Below are positions 1-10,218 of a stretch of DNA of 64,000 bases, one piece after another. Both the position numbers and the translations under genes were made by a program. The first letter of the stretch is position 1, and each line of letters begins with the position of its first letter. Source of the stretch: Ursus arctos (Eukaryota > Chordata > Mammalia > Carnivora > Ursidae); NCBI RefSeq assembly GCF_023065955.2, contig NW_026623050.1, positions 24,386,501 through 24,450,500 on the forward strand. Direction: 5' to 3'. The notes beneath the pieces were generated by a model. It did not search any database and had not been told where the DNA came from. It saw only the letters and a list, made by a program, of their open reading frames with translations.

Positions 1-251
1 ACCCCAGGGAAACCACCTTAAGACACACCTGATGTTAAAGAAAGACAGACAGAAACAGTCTTTTTGGACATTACCGAGTCATTCTACAGAGTGCTGCCTG
101 ATGCTGGTCCTGCCCTGGACCTCTGAAGGTGGTATCATGAACCAGTAAGTTCCCATTACTATTGAAGTCAGTTTGAATCAGGTTTTCATTTACTTATGAC
201 TAAAGTATACCAAGTAACAAAGATTCCTTCATTCCTTCATTTGCTCATTCA

Positions 252-1022
252 TTCATAAAACATTAAGTGTGTTTTCTTTTGCGACATCAAATGTGTCTTT
301 TCCAAACAATCACAACCAATTCTTCAACTCTCCAACACCAAACAGGGGTCGTACAATTCAACTTAATTCTGGCACTAGCTATCCAGAGTTAGCAGACTAT
401 ACAGATGAACAGTTCAGTCCCACAAGACTTTCCCCGCTTCAGACACCAGCTGTAAATGGAGTCCCCAGGATACCTGCACTTCTGCTTGGCTGACTGCAAA
501 TTCAAAGGTTCCCACAGCAACCTCCTTCGTGTTCAATAATTTGTTAGAAAAACTCACAGTCTATTATGAAAAATATAATTCAGGAAGAGCCAAATGGAAG
601 AGATGCACACAGCAAGGTATTTGGAGGAGGGGAGCCGGGTACGGAGTTTTCATTTCCCCTCTGGGAAAAACCACCTTCCCAGCACATCAACATGTTCACC
701 AACCTGGAAACTCCCCAAATCCCATCATTTAGAGGTTTTAATGGAGGTCTTATCACAGAGGTGCAATTGATTAAATCATTGGCCATTCACCAACTGAATT
801 CAAACTCCAACCTCTCTGAAAGTGGGGCTATAAGTTCTACCCTGTTACTGCTTGGTTGGTTTTCCTGGTAACCAGCCCCCATCCAGAAGCTATCTAGGGC
901 CTCCCCCTCAGAGTCATCTCATTAGCACATAAAAGACAATAAATTCCAAGGGTTTTAGGAGTTCCTTGCCAGGAACCTGGGACAAAAACCAAATATTTAT
1001 TATTTATGATACTACAATTATG
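252..1022 (-). mobile_element. Solo LTR of an ancient ERVL-type retrovirus (MER21-like)
   Basis: Read on the minus strand, this block follows the order I remember for a long ERVL-class LTR. It has a 5' part near 1000-900 with CCTTGGAATTTATTGTCTTT, a middle with GGCCAATGATTTAATCAATT (790-770), and a 3' part with TTGGTGTTGGAGAGTTGAAG (345-320). No internal gag, pol or env region lies beside it, so it is probably a solo LTR left by recombination. It explains the open frames seen here on both strands. The subfamily name is from memory; the LTR assignment is firmer than the subfamily. Confidence 0.68.
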
Positions 1023-1757
1023 TACACTTACTCTGGTCAGAAATGCTGTCCTATAAGATACTTTTTGCTTTCAAGGAACTCATTGGGTAGGGAAGAAGGA
1101 ATGGGAGAAGTACCACAGAGATACAGTACATGGAACTTAAAGCAATGAGCTATAAATAGTATCTGTAAGAGTAAGTGGTATGCTAGATATTTTGAGTCAT
1201 CTCCAACAGTGACCAAACTAATATAGTAAAGACGTTATCCCTGGTCTAGCTGGCACGTTGTATTCTTTTCCTCAGACGATCCTCAAAGTGGCCTGAATTA
1301 ATAATAAATTAATCACAGCAAACCGATCCAACAGAAGATTCTTCCCGTGAAGTTGCAATAATTTCCCTTCAATGCCCAACTTACCACATTATATATTTTA
1401 CAGATTTTGAGACAAGCCCAAATTATATTTATAAAAACTTAAAAAAATTTCCCCAGTTTTTCTTCATGCATTTTCTTCCTCTACTGGAGTATACAGCCTA
1501 CTGACTTCCAGGAAATCTTCAGCTCCATTACTCGGAAAAGGTTCTTTAGCTCAGTTTCGCCAGTAGCCCCTTGGATGTGTAGCATTCTGAAGATGCCAGT
1601 TCCCAGATCCCACTGCTGGGGTGACTTACATGCGAACTTACAAAGCACTCAAATATCAGGGAGTGTGTGTCAACTCAAATGCTGACCAGGATATCTAGGA
1701 GACAAAAGAGTTTGGCGTAATATGATTTTAATAATGATAATGGCAAAGAATGTGTGG
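1023..1757. other. No gene or recognised repeat
   Basis: AT-rich sequence with short T and A runs. The only open frame here is about 60 codons and has no recognisable motif. I see no repeat family, splice-like exon or RNA gene. Confidence 0.5.
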
Positions 1758-1965
1758 CTTAGTGAAAGGAGTCTTGAAGTCACATGGATATAAGTTCACT
1801 TGCCGACTGTGCCATCTTGGAAACTTGGTTTCCTTCCCTGCAAAACAGGAGTAAAAACTTCCTTCTTGTTGAGATGTACGCAATAAATGAGCTAACACCT
1901 GTAGGGTACTTGGCCCATGGTTGGTGCTTGATAAATAACTGCCATATGTAATTTATAATAAATAC
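1758..1965 (+). mobile_element. MIR SINE
   Basis: An old mammalian-wide tRNA-derived SINE. The conserved MIR core is readable in order: a decayed version of the segment 'tgtgaccttgggcaagt', then 'ggtttccttccctgcaaaac', then the 3' end with 'gtgcttgataaata'. High divergence fits its age. Confidence 0.7.
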
Positions 1966-2032
1966 AAAGCTATTTTTGGTTATTGTATTGAAAAATTTCA
2001 AAGCATGACACATGTTTAGAAATCCTAGACTA

Positions 2033-2258
2033 GGGATGCCTGGGTGGCTCAGTCAGTTAAGCATCCAACTCTTGATTTCAGCTCAGGTCATGATCTCAGG
2101 GTCCTGCTCTGCTCTGGGCTCCGAGCTCAGTACAGAGTCTGCTTGGGATTCTCTCTGCTTCTGCTCCTCCCCCTACTTTCATGCACACACATGCTCTCTC
2201 TCTCCCTCATATAAATAAATAAATAAAATCTTAAAAAAAGAAAGAAAGAAAGAAAGAA
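2033..2258 (+). mobile_element. CAN-SINE (SINEC), full length
   Basis: The tRNA-like head begins GGGATGCCTGGGTGGCTCAG. A CT-rich segment and an AAATAAATAAATAAAATCTT tail follow, running into a GAAA microsatellite (about 2240-2262). Target duplications AGAAATCCTA flank both sides (2018-2027 and 2259-2268), so the insertion limits are well defined. Confidence 0.96.
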
Positions 2259-2268
2259 AGAAATCCTA

Positions 2269-3595
2269 AGTGCTAGGCCTGTGCTCTCACTGAGCACCTA
2301 CTTTGTATAAGCCCCTCAGAGCATATAACCATGCCAAGATGTCGCTCCTTATCTCAAGGGGTTCACAGGCCAGGCCTTGGGAAACTTAAATCCAGACAAA
2401 GGATGAAAATGATACTTCAACACAGCAACAGGAGAAGTTTAAAAATAATATCCAGAATGAATTATCAATCATATTAAACCAAGCATTACATAACCAAGAA
2501 GAAAGAAGAATTGCAAGTCAAAATACTTCAGGCAATTTTAGTTTTCATCCCAATTTGGAACTTATAGATTTCTTCCATTTTTTTTTTTAAGGTGGAAAAG
2601 AGCTATTTGGATTTACTGACATCATGTTCCCTAATGACTGGTCTTTCTGACTCAAAAGTTCTATCAACACTCTGATGCTGAATCGCAGGGATACAAAATC
2701 AAGGGGAAAATGCTCCACAGAAAACAAACTTCAGATGTCCTAGAACAACCCTTCTTTTCCAAATTTGGTTCTTATTTTCAATTCCAAAAACAACACATGA
2801 GGCCTTCGAAGGTACAAACTGCCTCATGTTTATGCATGTCGCCCTGGAGAAGTGAGGATTTCAGATGCCTTTGATTACAAACTGGCTGAAGAAAACATCT
2901 ACCCAAAGTTACTCATTGAGGAACCAATTCTCCCTGCCCCCACCTCACCTTAAACCTAAAGAAACTTCAATCCCGCATCAATTTGCAACGGAGCACTTGA
3001 CACGACTTTATTGGTATATCTTTCTTATGCATTTGACCAATCAAAATGATAATTTAGACAAACTGGGGATGGCAGAGTGCATTATCCAGCAATATCTCAT
3101 TATTATGCAAAAAATCAGATATTCACAGCAACTGTCTCATCTATTTATTGTTTGGTTACTCATCTGGAAATTTTAATACTTTCTTCAGGGGCAGGGACTG
3201 GCAATAAAAAAATAGACCTATATATCAAACCTTTAACTTCTTGCCATCATTGTGTGCCATAATACAGATGGAGTGGCTATCAGCAAGCTTTACTGTGTTG
3301 GTTTATTTTCTTCAACAGCAAATATGGATTTAAATGGGAGAAAGCCACAAAGTCAACTTAAGGCTGGAGGGCCTCTTAGAACCTTCCAGTTACTTTGCAG
3401 CAGAGATAACTGGCTATAGTCTGCCTCCCAGAGAATTGATGCCTAAGGTTGCCAATACCTACCCACAAGATCATTAGAGTGGGTGTGAGAAGGATTGGTA
3501 TTGGTTTAAGATGAGGAGGGATGAGGCCACTGCATCTCAGAAAGTAATTTCACTCCCTCATATGGCAGTGTTTCTATGGGCCACATTTCCCTTCT
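2269..3595. other. No gene or recognised repeat
   Basis: About 1.3 kb of AT-rich unique-looking sequence. The longest open frame is about 103 codons (2865-3176), without a recognisable domain. I could not assign any transposable element. Confidence 0.45.
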
Positions 3596-3832
3596 CACAA
3601 ACATAAAGCTTGCTGTATGCCAGCACTGTTCTAATTACTTCACAATCAATTACTTCTTAAGTCTTCATCACAAGTGTGAGAGGTACGTACTGGTATTACC
3701 CCCATTTTATAGATGGGGAATTGGGGCACAGAGTGGTTACATAATTTACCTAACTCATCAACAGTGAAAGAAGGACTTAAATACAAGCAGCTTGGCTCCA
3801 GAATTTGTGCTCATAAACACTATGCTCTGTGG
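3596..3832 (-). mobile_element. MIR SINE (MIRb-like)
   Basis: On the plus strand the typical reverse-complement MIR order is clear: TGCCAGCACTGTTCTAATTA, then CCCCATTTTATAGATGGGGA, then 'ggcacagagtggttacataa', then a segment matching the tRNA-like end ('ttggctccagaatttgtgct'). Confidence 0.82.
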
Positions 3833-3954
3833 GCCAGTTGTACAGAAGTGTAGTAGCTTTCTGCTTCTGCTTTTCACAGTCTGTGCCAGAAGGGTAAATT
3901 GGTGAGAGGGAAACTGCAGTGTACCTACAAGAGAATCATATAGACTACCTGTTT

Positions 3955-4055
3955 AAAAATCAGATTCTCAAACCCAGACCAACTGGTTCAAAAACGTGCC
4001 ACTTTTAACAAGTTCCTTAAATGGTTCCTAATCACATCAAAGTTTGAGAACTACT
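3955..4055 (+). mobile_element. MER5-like hAT-Charlie fragment
   Basis: The segment 'tttttaacaagttccttaaatgg' in shortened form, followed by AAGTTTGAGAACTACTA, resembles the 3' half of the non-autonomous DNA transposon MER5A, including its GAGAACCACTG-type terminal repeat. The 5' half is not recognisable. Confidence 0.5.
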
Positions 4056-4059
4056 AGAA

Positions 4060-4310
4060 TAGATTTTCTGGACTAAGAGTCAGAAAATAATCTGGATTTG
4101 GGTCTCAATCCCACTGCTTATGAGCTTTTTAACTTCGGAGAAACCACCTGAGCTTTCTAGGCCTTGGTTTCCTCATCTGTAAAACAAGGACAAAGATATC
4201 TGTCCTACATACTACACACAGTTGTAAGAATGAGAAGAGATAAAGCATGTCAAAGAAATCAGTCACTTGGAAAGCATTTCCAAATATGAGCTATTATTAT
4301 TGGTCTCTCA
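4060..4310 (+). mobile_element. MIR SINE
   Basis: Direct-orientation MIR: 'gggtctcaatcccactgctt', then TTGGTTTCCTCATCTGTAAA, then the downstream 'gttgtaagaatgagaagaga' region. This is one of the better preserved MIR cores in the window. Confidence 0.8.
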
Positions 4311-4334
4311 TTATTTTGTGTGTGCAAGATTTTT

Positions 4335-4465
4335 CTCCCTGCTGAAATCATAATCTCTTTGAAGACACAGGCACTATAAGCACCTTTCTCTTCTACCCTG
4401 TAATAATTTATACCATGCTAAGCATGTTATAACAACCCAATAAACACTGGCTTCGTTCAATACAT
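4335..4465 (+). mobile_element. Probable L2 LINE 3' end
   Basis: A weak match to the L2 3' terminus: a 'ctttgaagacacaggcacta' segment, then 'accatgctaagcatgttata', then CCAATAAACACTGG near the end. Short and diverged. Confidence 0.4.
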
Positions 4466-4499
4466 TTTTAAAAATATGTAAGCAGGCCCACAGAATCAA

Positions 4500-4725
4500 C
4501 ACTATCTATTGTGTGCATTCTAGTGACCAACATTGGTACACTGCACCTCCAGAGTCCTCAGAACATTGCTACATACAGTATCATATTTGATTCTCACAAG
4601 TCTTGTGTTAAAGAGGGTAGTTAATGGTGATAGCTGTGTTTTACTGGAACAGATGAAGGTCAGGTTAAATTAGTTGTCTAAGCTTACCCAGTTAGTAATT
4701 AAATGGCAACTTCCACGTTTCTAGC
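4500..4725 (-). mobile_element. Probable MIR SINE, diverged
   Basis: Reverse-orientation MIR-like order: 'atttgattctcacaagtctt', 'gttttactggaacagatgaa', 'ttacccagttagtaattaaa'. Heavily mutated, so both ends are approximate. Confidence 0.5.
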
Positions 4726-5090
4726 AACACCATGCAGCACATTCAAATGACTTGTAGTTGGAACAACTCTTCTGGCAAAGATGGAAAGTGCCAAATTCTA
4801 TAAAAGGGAGAACCACTCACTACTAATGAGGACTATTATTACAAAAAAAAAATGTTTATTTGCATGTGAATCACACTGATTTCTGATAGTAAGAAATCTT
4901 GCCCATTTAGCAGGTATGAGGCACAAAGGGCAGGGAGATTTTCTGGGAAGCTACAGAATTCTTCCCCTGCTCACTTATGAATTAGAAGAGTATTCATTTT
5001 CCTTCCATTAAAAAAAAAAAAATACCACCCTGGGGGAAAAAAAAACAAGATTCTACAAAAAGAGCAAGAGGAATCCAAGCTATCTGCTTT
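4726..5090. other. No gene; A-rich tracts
   Basis: Unique-looking sequence with A runs at about 4843-4851 and 5009-5020. No repeat family or gene recognised. Confidence 0.45.
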
Positions 5091-5108
5091 TAAAAATCCT
5101 GTTGTTTT

Positions 5109-5361
5109 GGGGATGCCTGGGTGGCTCAATTGGTTAAGCATCACACTCTCTTGGTTTTGGCTCAGGTTGTGATCTCAGGATTATGATCTCAAGGTCATGA
5201 GATCAAGCGCTGCGTGAGGCTCTGCAGTCAGTGCGAAGTCTGCTTGAGATTCTCTCTCCCTCTCCCTCTGTCCCTACCCCTGCTTGTATGCGCTCGCAAG
5301 TGTATGCTCTCTAAAATAAATAAATAAATAAACAAACAAACAAATAAATAATATCCTTTAA
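5109..5361 (+). mobile_element. CAN-SINE, first in the reused-target nest
   Basis: The head GGGGATGCCTGGGTGGCTCA leads to a CT-rich 3' half and a complex A-rich tail with AAAT and AAAC units. It is flanked by copies of the target that begins AAAAATCCTGTT. Confidence 0.95.
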
Positions 5362-5375
5362 AAAAATCCTGTTCC

Positions 5376-5568
5376 TTTTTAAAAGATTTTATTTATTTAT
5401 TTGAGAGAGAGAGGGAGAGAGCACATAAGCAGGGGAAGGGGCAGAGGAAGAGGGAGAAGCAGACTCCCTGCTGAGCAGGGAGCCCATCTTGGGCTCCATC
5501 CCAGGACCCTGGGATCATGACCTGAGCCGAAGGCAGATACTTAACAGACTGAGCCAGCCAGGCGCCCC
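5376..5568 (-). mobile_element. CAN-SINE, second in the nest, opposite orientation
   Basis: On the plus strand it starts with the reversed tail (AAAGATTTTATTTATTTATT) and ends in the reversed head GAGCCAGCCAGGCGCCCC. The same target motif flanks it on both sides, although its neighbours lie in the other orientation. Confidence 0.96.
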
Positions 5569-5587
5569 AAAAATCCTGTTACTTTTA

Positions 5588-5780
5588 GGGGCGCCTGGGT
5601 AGCACAGTCGTTAGGCGTCTGCCTTCGGCTCAGGGCATGACCCCGGCATTCCGGGATCGAGTCCCACTTCGGGCTCCTCTGCTGGGAGCCTGCTTCTTCC
5701 TCTCCCACTCTCCCTGCTGTGTTCCCTCTCTTGCTGGCTGTCTCTCTGTCACATAAATAAATAAAATCTTAAAAAAAAAA
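5588..5780 (+). mobile_element. CAN-SINE, young 'GCTGGCTGTCTCTCTG' subtype
   Basis: The head GGGGCGCCTGGGTAGCACAG is followed by a TTCCCTCTCTTGCTGGCTGT segment and a short A tail. This subtype is shared with the copies at 24859 and 33010. It lies between target copies at 5569 and 5780. Confidence 0.96.
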
Positions 5781-5797
5781 AAGTCCTGTTACTTTTA

Positions 5798-6233
5798 AAG
5801 ACAGAAAGAGACAAACCAAAAAACAGACTCTTAACTACAGAGAATAAACTGATGGTTACCACAGGGGAGGTGGGTTGGTGGGATGGGCGAAACAGGTGAG
5901 GGGATTAAGAGTACACTTATCTTGGGGCAGCTGTGTGGCTCAGTCAGTGAAGAATCTGCCTTCAGCTCAGGTCATGATCCCAGGGGCCTGGGATGGAGCC
6001 TCGCATAGGGCTCCCTGCTCAGTGGGGAGTCTGCTTCTCCCTCTCCCTATGCTGCTCCCCCTGCTTGTGTTCTCTCTCTGGGTCTCTCTCTCTCAAATAA
6101 ATAAATAAAATCTTAATTAAAAAAAAAGAGTACACTTATCTTGATGAATAATATATAGAATGGTTGAATCACTATATTGTACACCTGAAACTAACATAAC
6201 ACCATATATTAACTATAGTGGAATTTAAAAAAA
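5798..6233 (+). mobile_element. Carnivore L1 3' end, 5'-truncated, with inserted SINE
   Basis: The flanks of the inner SINE join into an L1 3' untranslated region: '...gaggggattaagagtacac', then 'tatattgtacacctgaaact', 'atattaactatagtggaatt' and a poly(A). Only about 235 bp of L1 remain, a typical 5'-truncated copy, bounded by the shared 18-bp target. No coding part is present. Confidence 0.88.
5925..6125 (+). mobile_element. CAN-SINE inside the L1 3' end
   Basis: This SINE interrupts the L1 at an 18-bp duplication, AAGAGTACACTTATCTTG (5907-5924 and 6126-6143), which is perfect. It therefore came after the L1, making this the youngest layer that can be ordered in the nest. Confidence 0.97.
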
Positions 6234-6249
6234 AAATCCTGTTACTTTT

Positions 6250-6589
6250 GTAGTCACAAAGCTGCCAGGCAAGGAAAGAAGACATGGCACCATACTGTGG
6301 TTTCAACATCTTCCACCTTTAGGAGGCATTCTTTGTGGCCTCAGTCAGACTCCCTTCACCATCAAATAGTTTGCCCACAACTGAATAAGTTCCATTTGCT
6401 GGACCTGGTCCAAATACATTTAACATTCTAATAATACTATTAAATTTTCTAGTAATAAAGTCTCTTTGCATGATGCAATACACTGAGATTTATTTGAGGA
6501 TGCATACTGATAGGATGATACTCGCTTATTTTTCACTTTGTCCAATGGATTTTAGATATCCTTGAAAAACGGATGGTTGAAGCTCAGCT
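6250..6589. other. No gene or recognised repeat
   Basis: 340 bp of AT-rich unique-looking sequence between the nested SINE cluster and the L2. Confidence 0.45.
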
Positions 6590-6690
6590 TTGATATTGAG
6601 CAAGTCACAGCCACCAGAGTGATCCTTTTAAAATATAAGTCAGATCATGTTACGCTTTTATTCAAAAGGGTTTTTGCTAGTATTAGAATC
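6590..6690 (+). mobile_element. L2 LINE, upstream part split by an L1
   Basis: 'aagtcagatcatgttacgct' followed by 'tattcaaaagggtttttgct' matches the L2 3' region ('AGATCATGTCACTCCTCTGC'-like). The next L2 bases resume at about 8510, after an inserted L1. Confidence 0.6.
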
Positions 6691-7518
6691 TGGTTATAAA
6701 ATTTCTAGGAATCGTAAAAGACCTAGAAAGGACAAAATAATTTTAAAAAAGAATAAGTGAGTTGGAAGACTTACACTACCTAATTTCAAGACCTAATATT
6801 AAGCAATATTAATTAAGACTTTGTGGTATTGGTGTAAAGACAGACATACATGAGAAATGCACCCATACATATACGGTCAACTGATTTTTAACACATGTGC
6901 CCACATAATTCAATGTGTAAAGAATAGTCTTTTCCACAAATGATGCTACAACAAATTAATACTTATACGAAAAAAAAATCTTGACCTTTGTCTTACATCA
7001 TTCATAAAACTTGACTCAAACTGGATTATAGACCCAAATGTAAGGCCTAAAGGTATAAAACTTTTAGAACAAAAAAATAGGAGAAAATCTTTGTGACCTT
7101 GAATTAGTCAAGGATTTCTTAAAGGGAACATAAGAGCTCAAATCATAAAAGAAAAAAATTGATACTCTGGAATTAAGAGATGTGAAAAGACAAGAAACAA
7201 TACATATATTTGATAAAGGATTTATATCAAGCATACTTAAAGAACTTCTACAACTCAACAGTAATAAAGCTAAAAGTAATGGGCAAAGATTTAAACAGAC
7301 ACTTCACCAAAGAACAGATATGAATGGCAAATAAGGACTTGAAGAGACATGTGCTCAAAAACATTACTCATTAGGAAAGCACAAACTAAAAGCAGAATGA
7401 CTAAAATTTAAAACCCAGTAATACTAAGTGTTGATGAAGATACAGGATTACTGGAACCCTCATATGTTGCTGATGAGAATACAATATGAATAGTCACTTT
7501 GGAAAATAGTGTGGTAAT

Positions 7519-7692
7519 TTTTTTTAAGATTTTATTTATTTATTTGGGAGAGAGAGCGCACAAGCAGGGGGAGAGGGAGAAGCAGGCTCTCCACTGAGCA
7601 GGGAGCCTAATGTGGGGCTCGATCTTAGGACCTTGAGGTGGTGACCTGAGCCAAAGGCAGACATTTAACTGACTGAGCCACCCAGGAGCCCC
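7519..7692 (-). mobile_element. CAN-SINE in L1
   Basis: Reversed A tail TTTTTTTTAAGATTTTATTT at the left, reversed head GACTGAGCCACCCAGGAGCC at the right. It interrupts the L1 ORF2 relic. Confidence 0.95.
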
Positions 7693-8062
7693 TAGTTTGG
7701 GAATTTCTTATAAAGTTAAGAATTCTCTTACCATATGATCCAACAATTCTACTCCTAGGGATTTACATAGGCGAAATAAAAGCTCTGCATAAAGTCCTAT
7801 ACATGAGTGTTTACAGCGGTTTTATTTATAAAGGCCCCAAACTGGAGACAATCCAGATATTCTTCAACTGCTAAACAGATAAACCAACGGGTAAATCCAT
7901 ACAATGAGTAGTCCTTAACAATAAAAAGAATGAACTAATAACACATGAAACAACTTGGATGAGTCTCAAAAGCACTGTTATAAGTAAAAGAAGCCAGACA
8001 CAAAGGTTACATGACGTAGCATTTCATTTATATGAAATTTTGTTTAAAACAAAAATATAGGA

Positions 8063-8241
8063 GGGGCGCCTGGGTGGCTTAGTTGGTTAAGCGTCTGCCT
8101 TCGGCTTGGGTCCTGATCTTGGGTCCCACGTCTGGCTTCCTGCTCAGTGTGGAGTCTGCTTCTCCCTCTCCCTCTGTCCCTGCTCATGCATGCTCTCCCT
8201 CTCTCAAATAAATACATACATAAATAAAATCTTTTAAAAAA

Positions 8242-8242
<1 letters not shown>
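8063..8242 (+). mobile_element. CAN-SINE in L1
   Basis: The head GGGGCGCCTGGGTGGCTTAG leads to a tail of AAATAAATACATACATAAAT units running directly into a TA microsatellite. It sits near the start of the L1 3' untranslated region. Confidence 0.96.

Positions 8243-8243
<1 letters not shown>

Positions 8244-8289
<46 letters not shown>
8244..8289. repeat. (TA)n microsatellite at SINE tail
   Basis: Roughly 23 TA units with one interruption, growing out of the A-rich SINE tail. Likely length-polymorphic and palindromic. Confidence 0.97.
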
Positions 8290-8509
8290 AATAAATCAGA
8301 TCAGTGGTTGCCAAGGGCTAGGAGGAGGGACAGGGATCGACTCCAAAGGGATGTGAGGGAACTTTATGATAGCGATGGAGCTGTTCTATATCTTGACTGC
8401 AGTGGTATTTACTTAGATGCATACATTTGCCAGGTCAACAAATTATACAGTTAAAACTGGTGAATTGTACTCTGTGTAAATTATATCTCACTAAAGCTGA
8501 CCAAAAAAG

Positions 8510-8800
8510 AAATCCTTGCAATGACTATTTCCCTTAGAATAAATGACTATAAACCGACAGGTCCTCCATGATCTGACCCCACCCCACACCCTTCAGACCT
8601 CATACCCCTCCACTCCCCCTTTTGCTCTCTCTGATTCAGCGACAATAGCCTCCCAGTCATGGGGCCTTCTGTGGACATGCCAGGCACGTATCTTCTCTGA
8701 GGCACTGTACTAACTCCCTCCACCTCCTTTACGTCTATGACTAAATGTCATTATTTCAGAGAGGCTTAATCTCTCAATCAATATTCTTTATATGTAAGTG
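8510..8800 (+). mobile_element. L2 LINE, downstream part
   Basis: Continues the fragment at 6590: 'ggtcctccatgatctgaccc', 'cctcatacccctccactccc', then 'aatgtcattatttcagagag', matching successive L2 3' segments in order. The L1 between the two parts must be younger. Confidence 0.75.
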
Positions 8801-9817
8801 GCAGAAGCTGAGTCAAACAGTCTCTCTGAAAGCTTTCTAGTCTAACGTTCTACAGTTCTGACATTTGGCTTTTAGGATGCAAAACTCCCCATAGATGATA
8901 ATGGAATTATATAAGAAGGCATTAAATGATAAATGGCAGGTAAATGGAACAGAATTCTGGGGTGTCTGAGGGGGAACCGTCACTTCCAACTGTCAAGATT
9001 GAAAGAGGCTTAAGAGAGGAAGTGACTCCTTAAAAAATGGGTAGGATTTCTTTACATGAAAACAACTGGGCAATTGGAAATACTGTTCTAGATTCTCTTT
9101 AGAGCAAAATTATAGCTTCTTAGCTTGTACGTTTGAACATATTCCTCTGCTTTGAAGACATTCTAGAAAACTGACATATCACCAATGACTCAAAATCTCT
9201 CATATATGTCCATGGTGCTGTTTTCTTACTTGTTGGCCTGCTGGCAATATTGACAATTAATTGGCTAAGGTACACATTACTTCAATGCTATGGCAATCAG
9301 GAAAACTGACAAAATCTCTTCCTTGTTGCTGTAATATATCTGTTCACATGTCTTTTGCACTATATTCTGATATCTAGGAGGGCAGAGTTTGAATCTCTCT
9401 CAGCTTTGGTTTTAAAATGGTGCAGCATAGTAGGCTCAAAGAATAAATGTTCCTCAGAATTTTGACCATTCTGCTTGTATTAATGTGCACATCAGGGAAG
9501 AACAATTAGCAAGGTCATTAATCATGACTCTATTTAATTGTAAAAACTAATTGCCTGTTAAGGTAAGGCAAGCCTTATTTCCTTAATCAGAGGGGTTACA
9601 ACCTGAACATGTCGGGGAAATTTGAGATGCTGATGTGAAAGACAAAATGGATGAAGTTCAAACACAAAGCTGAAATCCCAAGGTCTTCTCATTTACTCTT
9701 GTTTACTCATGAACTTAATTAAGATAGAATTTTTTACCTAGACAAGCTCTACAAAGGAAATACAGACGGAATGTTAGGCTGTGGTTTGGATCACTCTCTG
9801 AAACAGATGTGTCCTCT
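8801..9817. other. No gene; possible conserved non-coding block
   Basis: No repeat recognised. The part at 9240-9610 is rich in homeodomain-type ATTA/TAAT words (AATTAATTGG, CAATTAGC, TCATTAATCATG, CTAATTGCC). It is listed as a candidate regulatory segment among the findings. Confidence 0.4.
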
Positions 9818-10218
9818 TATTATGGACTGAATGTGTCACCACCCCCCAAATTCTTATGTTGAAGCTCTAACCCTCAATGTATCTGTATTTGGGGATGGAG
9901 CCTCAAAGTAAATAATTAAGGTGAAATGAGGCCATAAGAGTGGAGACCTGATCTGATAGGATTAGTATCCTCATAAGAAGAGACACCAAAGAGACTGCTC
10001 TTTCTATCCACACACATGCCTTGAGGAAAAACCAATAAGCACACAGCAAGAAGGCAGCTGTCTATAGAGTAGGAAGAGAGAGATCTCACCAGAAACCCAA
10101 TTCGCTGTCACCTGGATCATGGACATCTAGCTTCCAGAATTGTGAGAAAATAAATGTCTGTTGTTTAAGCCACCTTGTCTGTGGTATTTGTCATGGCAGC
10201 CTGAATAGACTAAGATAA
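9818..10218 (+). mobile_element. MLT1-type MaLR solo LTR
   Basis: Near the start 'tatggactgaatgtgtcacc' and 'attcttatgttgaagctcta'. The middle has 'aagaagagacaccaaagaga'. Near the end 'ccagaattgtgagaaaataa', 'gtttaagccaccttgtctgt' and a final 'gactaaga'. All are in the order of an MLT1 LTR on the plus strand. No internal MaLR sequence is adjacent. Confidence 0.85.

Larger units (their letters stand above)
5091..6249. repeat. Five copies of one 18-bp insertion target separated by retroposons
   Basis: Variants of AAAAATCCTGTTACTTTT occur at about 5092-5108, 5362-5379, 5569-5586, 5780-5796 and 6233-6249. Each interval between neighbours is filled by one retroposon: SINE(+), SINE(-), SINE(+), and an L1 3' end(+) that carries its own SINE. 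Four insertions at one site, each duplicating the target, give exactly five copies. Confidence 0.9.
6691..8508 (+). mobile_element. Old L1 (L1M-type) 3' portion, sense strand
   Basis: About 1.4 kb of L1 after removal of two SINEs. It contains the decayed C-terminal third of ORF2 (for example 'caccatatgatccaacaatt'-like at 7730, and the 'gagacaatccagatattctt' region at 7845), then the 3' untranslated end (8285-8505, 'aaattatatctcactaaagc'). The reverse transcriptase and endonuclease parts are absent, so it is 5'-truncated. Many stops make it non-functional. Confidence 0.88.

Noticed and set aside
2040..2218. Open frame starting near the SINE head (MPGWLSQLS...)
   Set aside because: It is a translation of the CAN-SINE. 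The same peptide-like string recurs at other SINE copies, for example 22027-22221 and 5875-6108.
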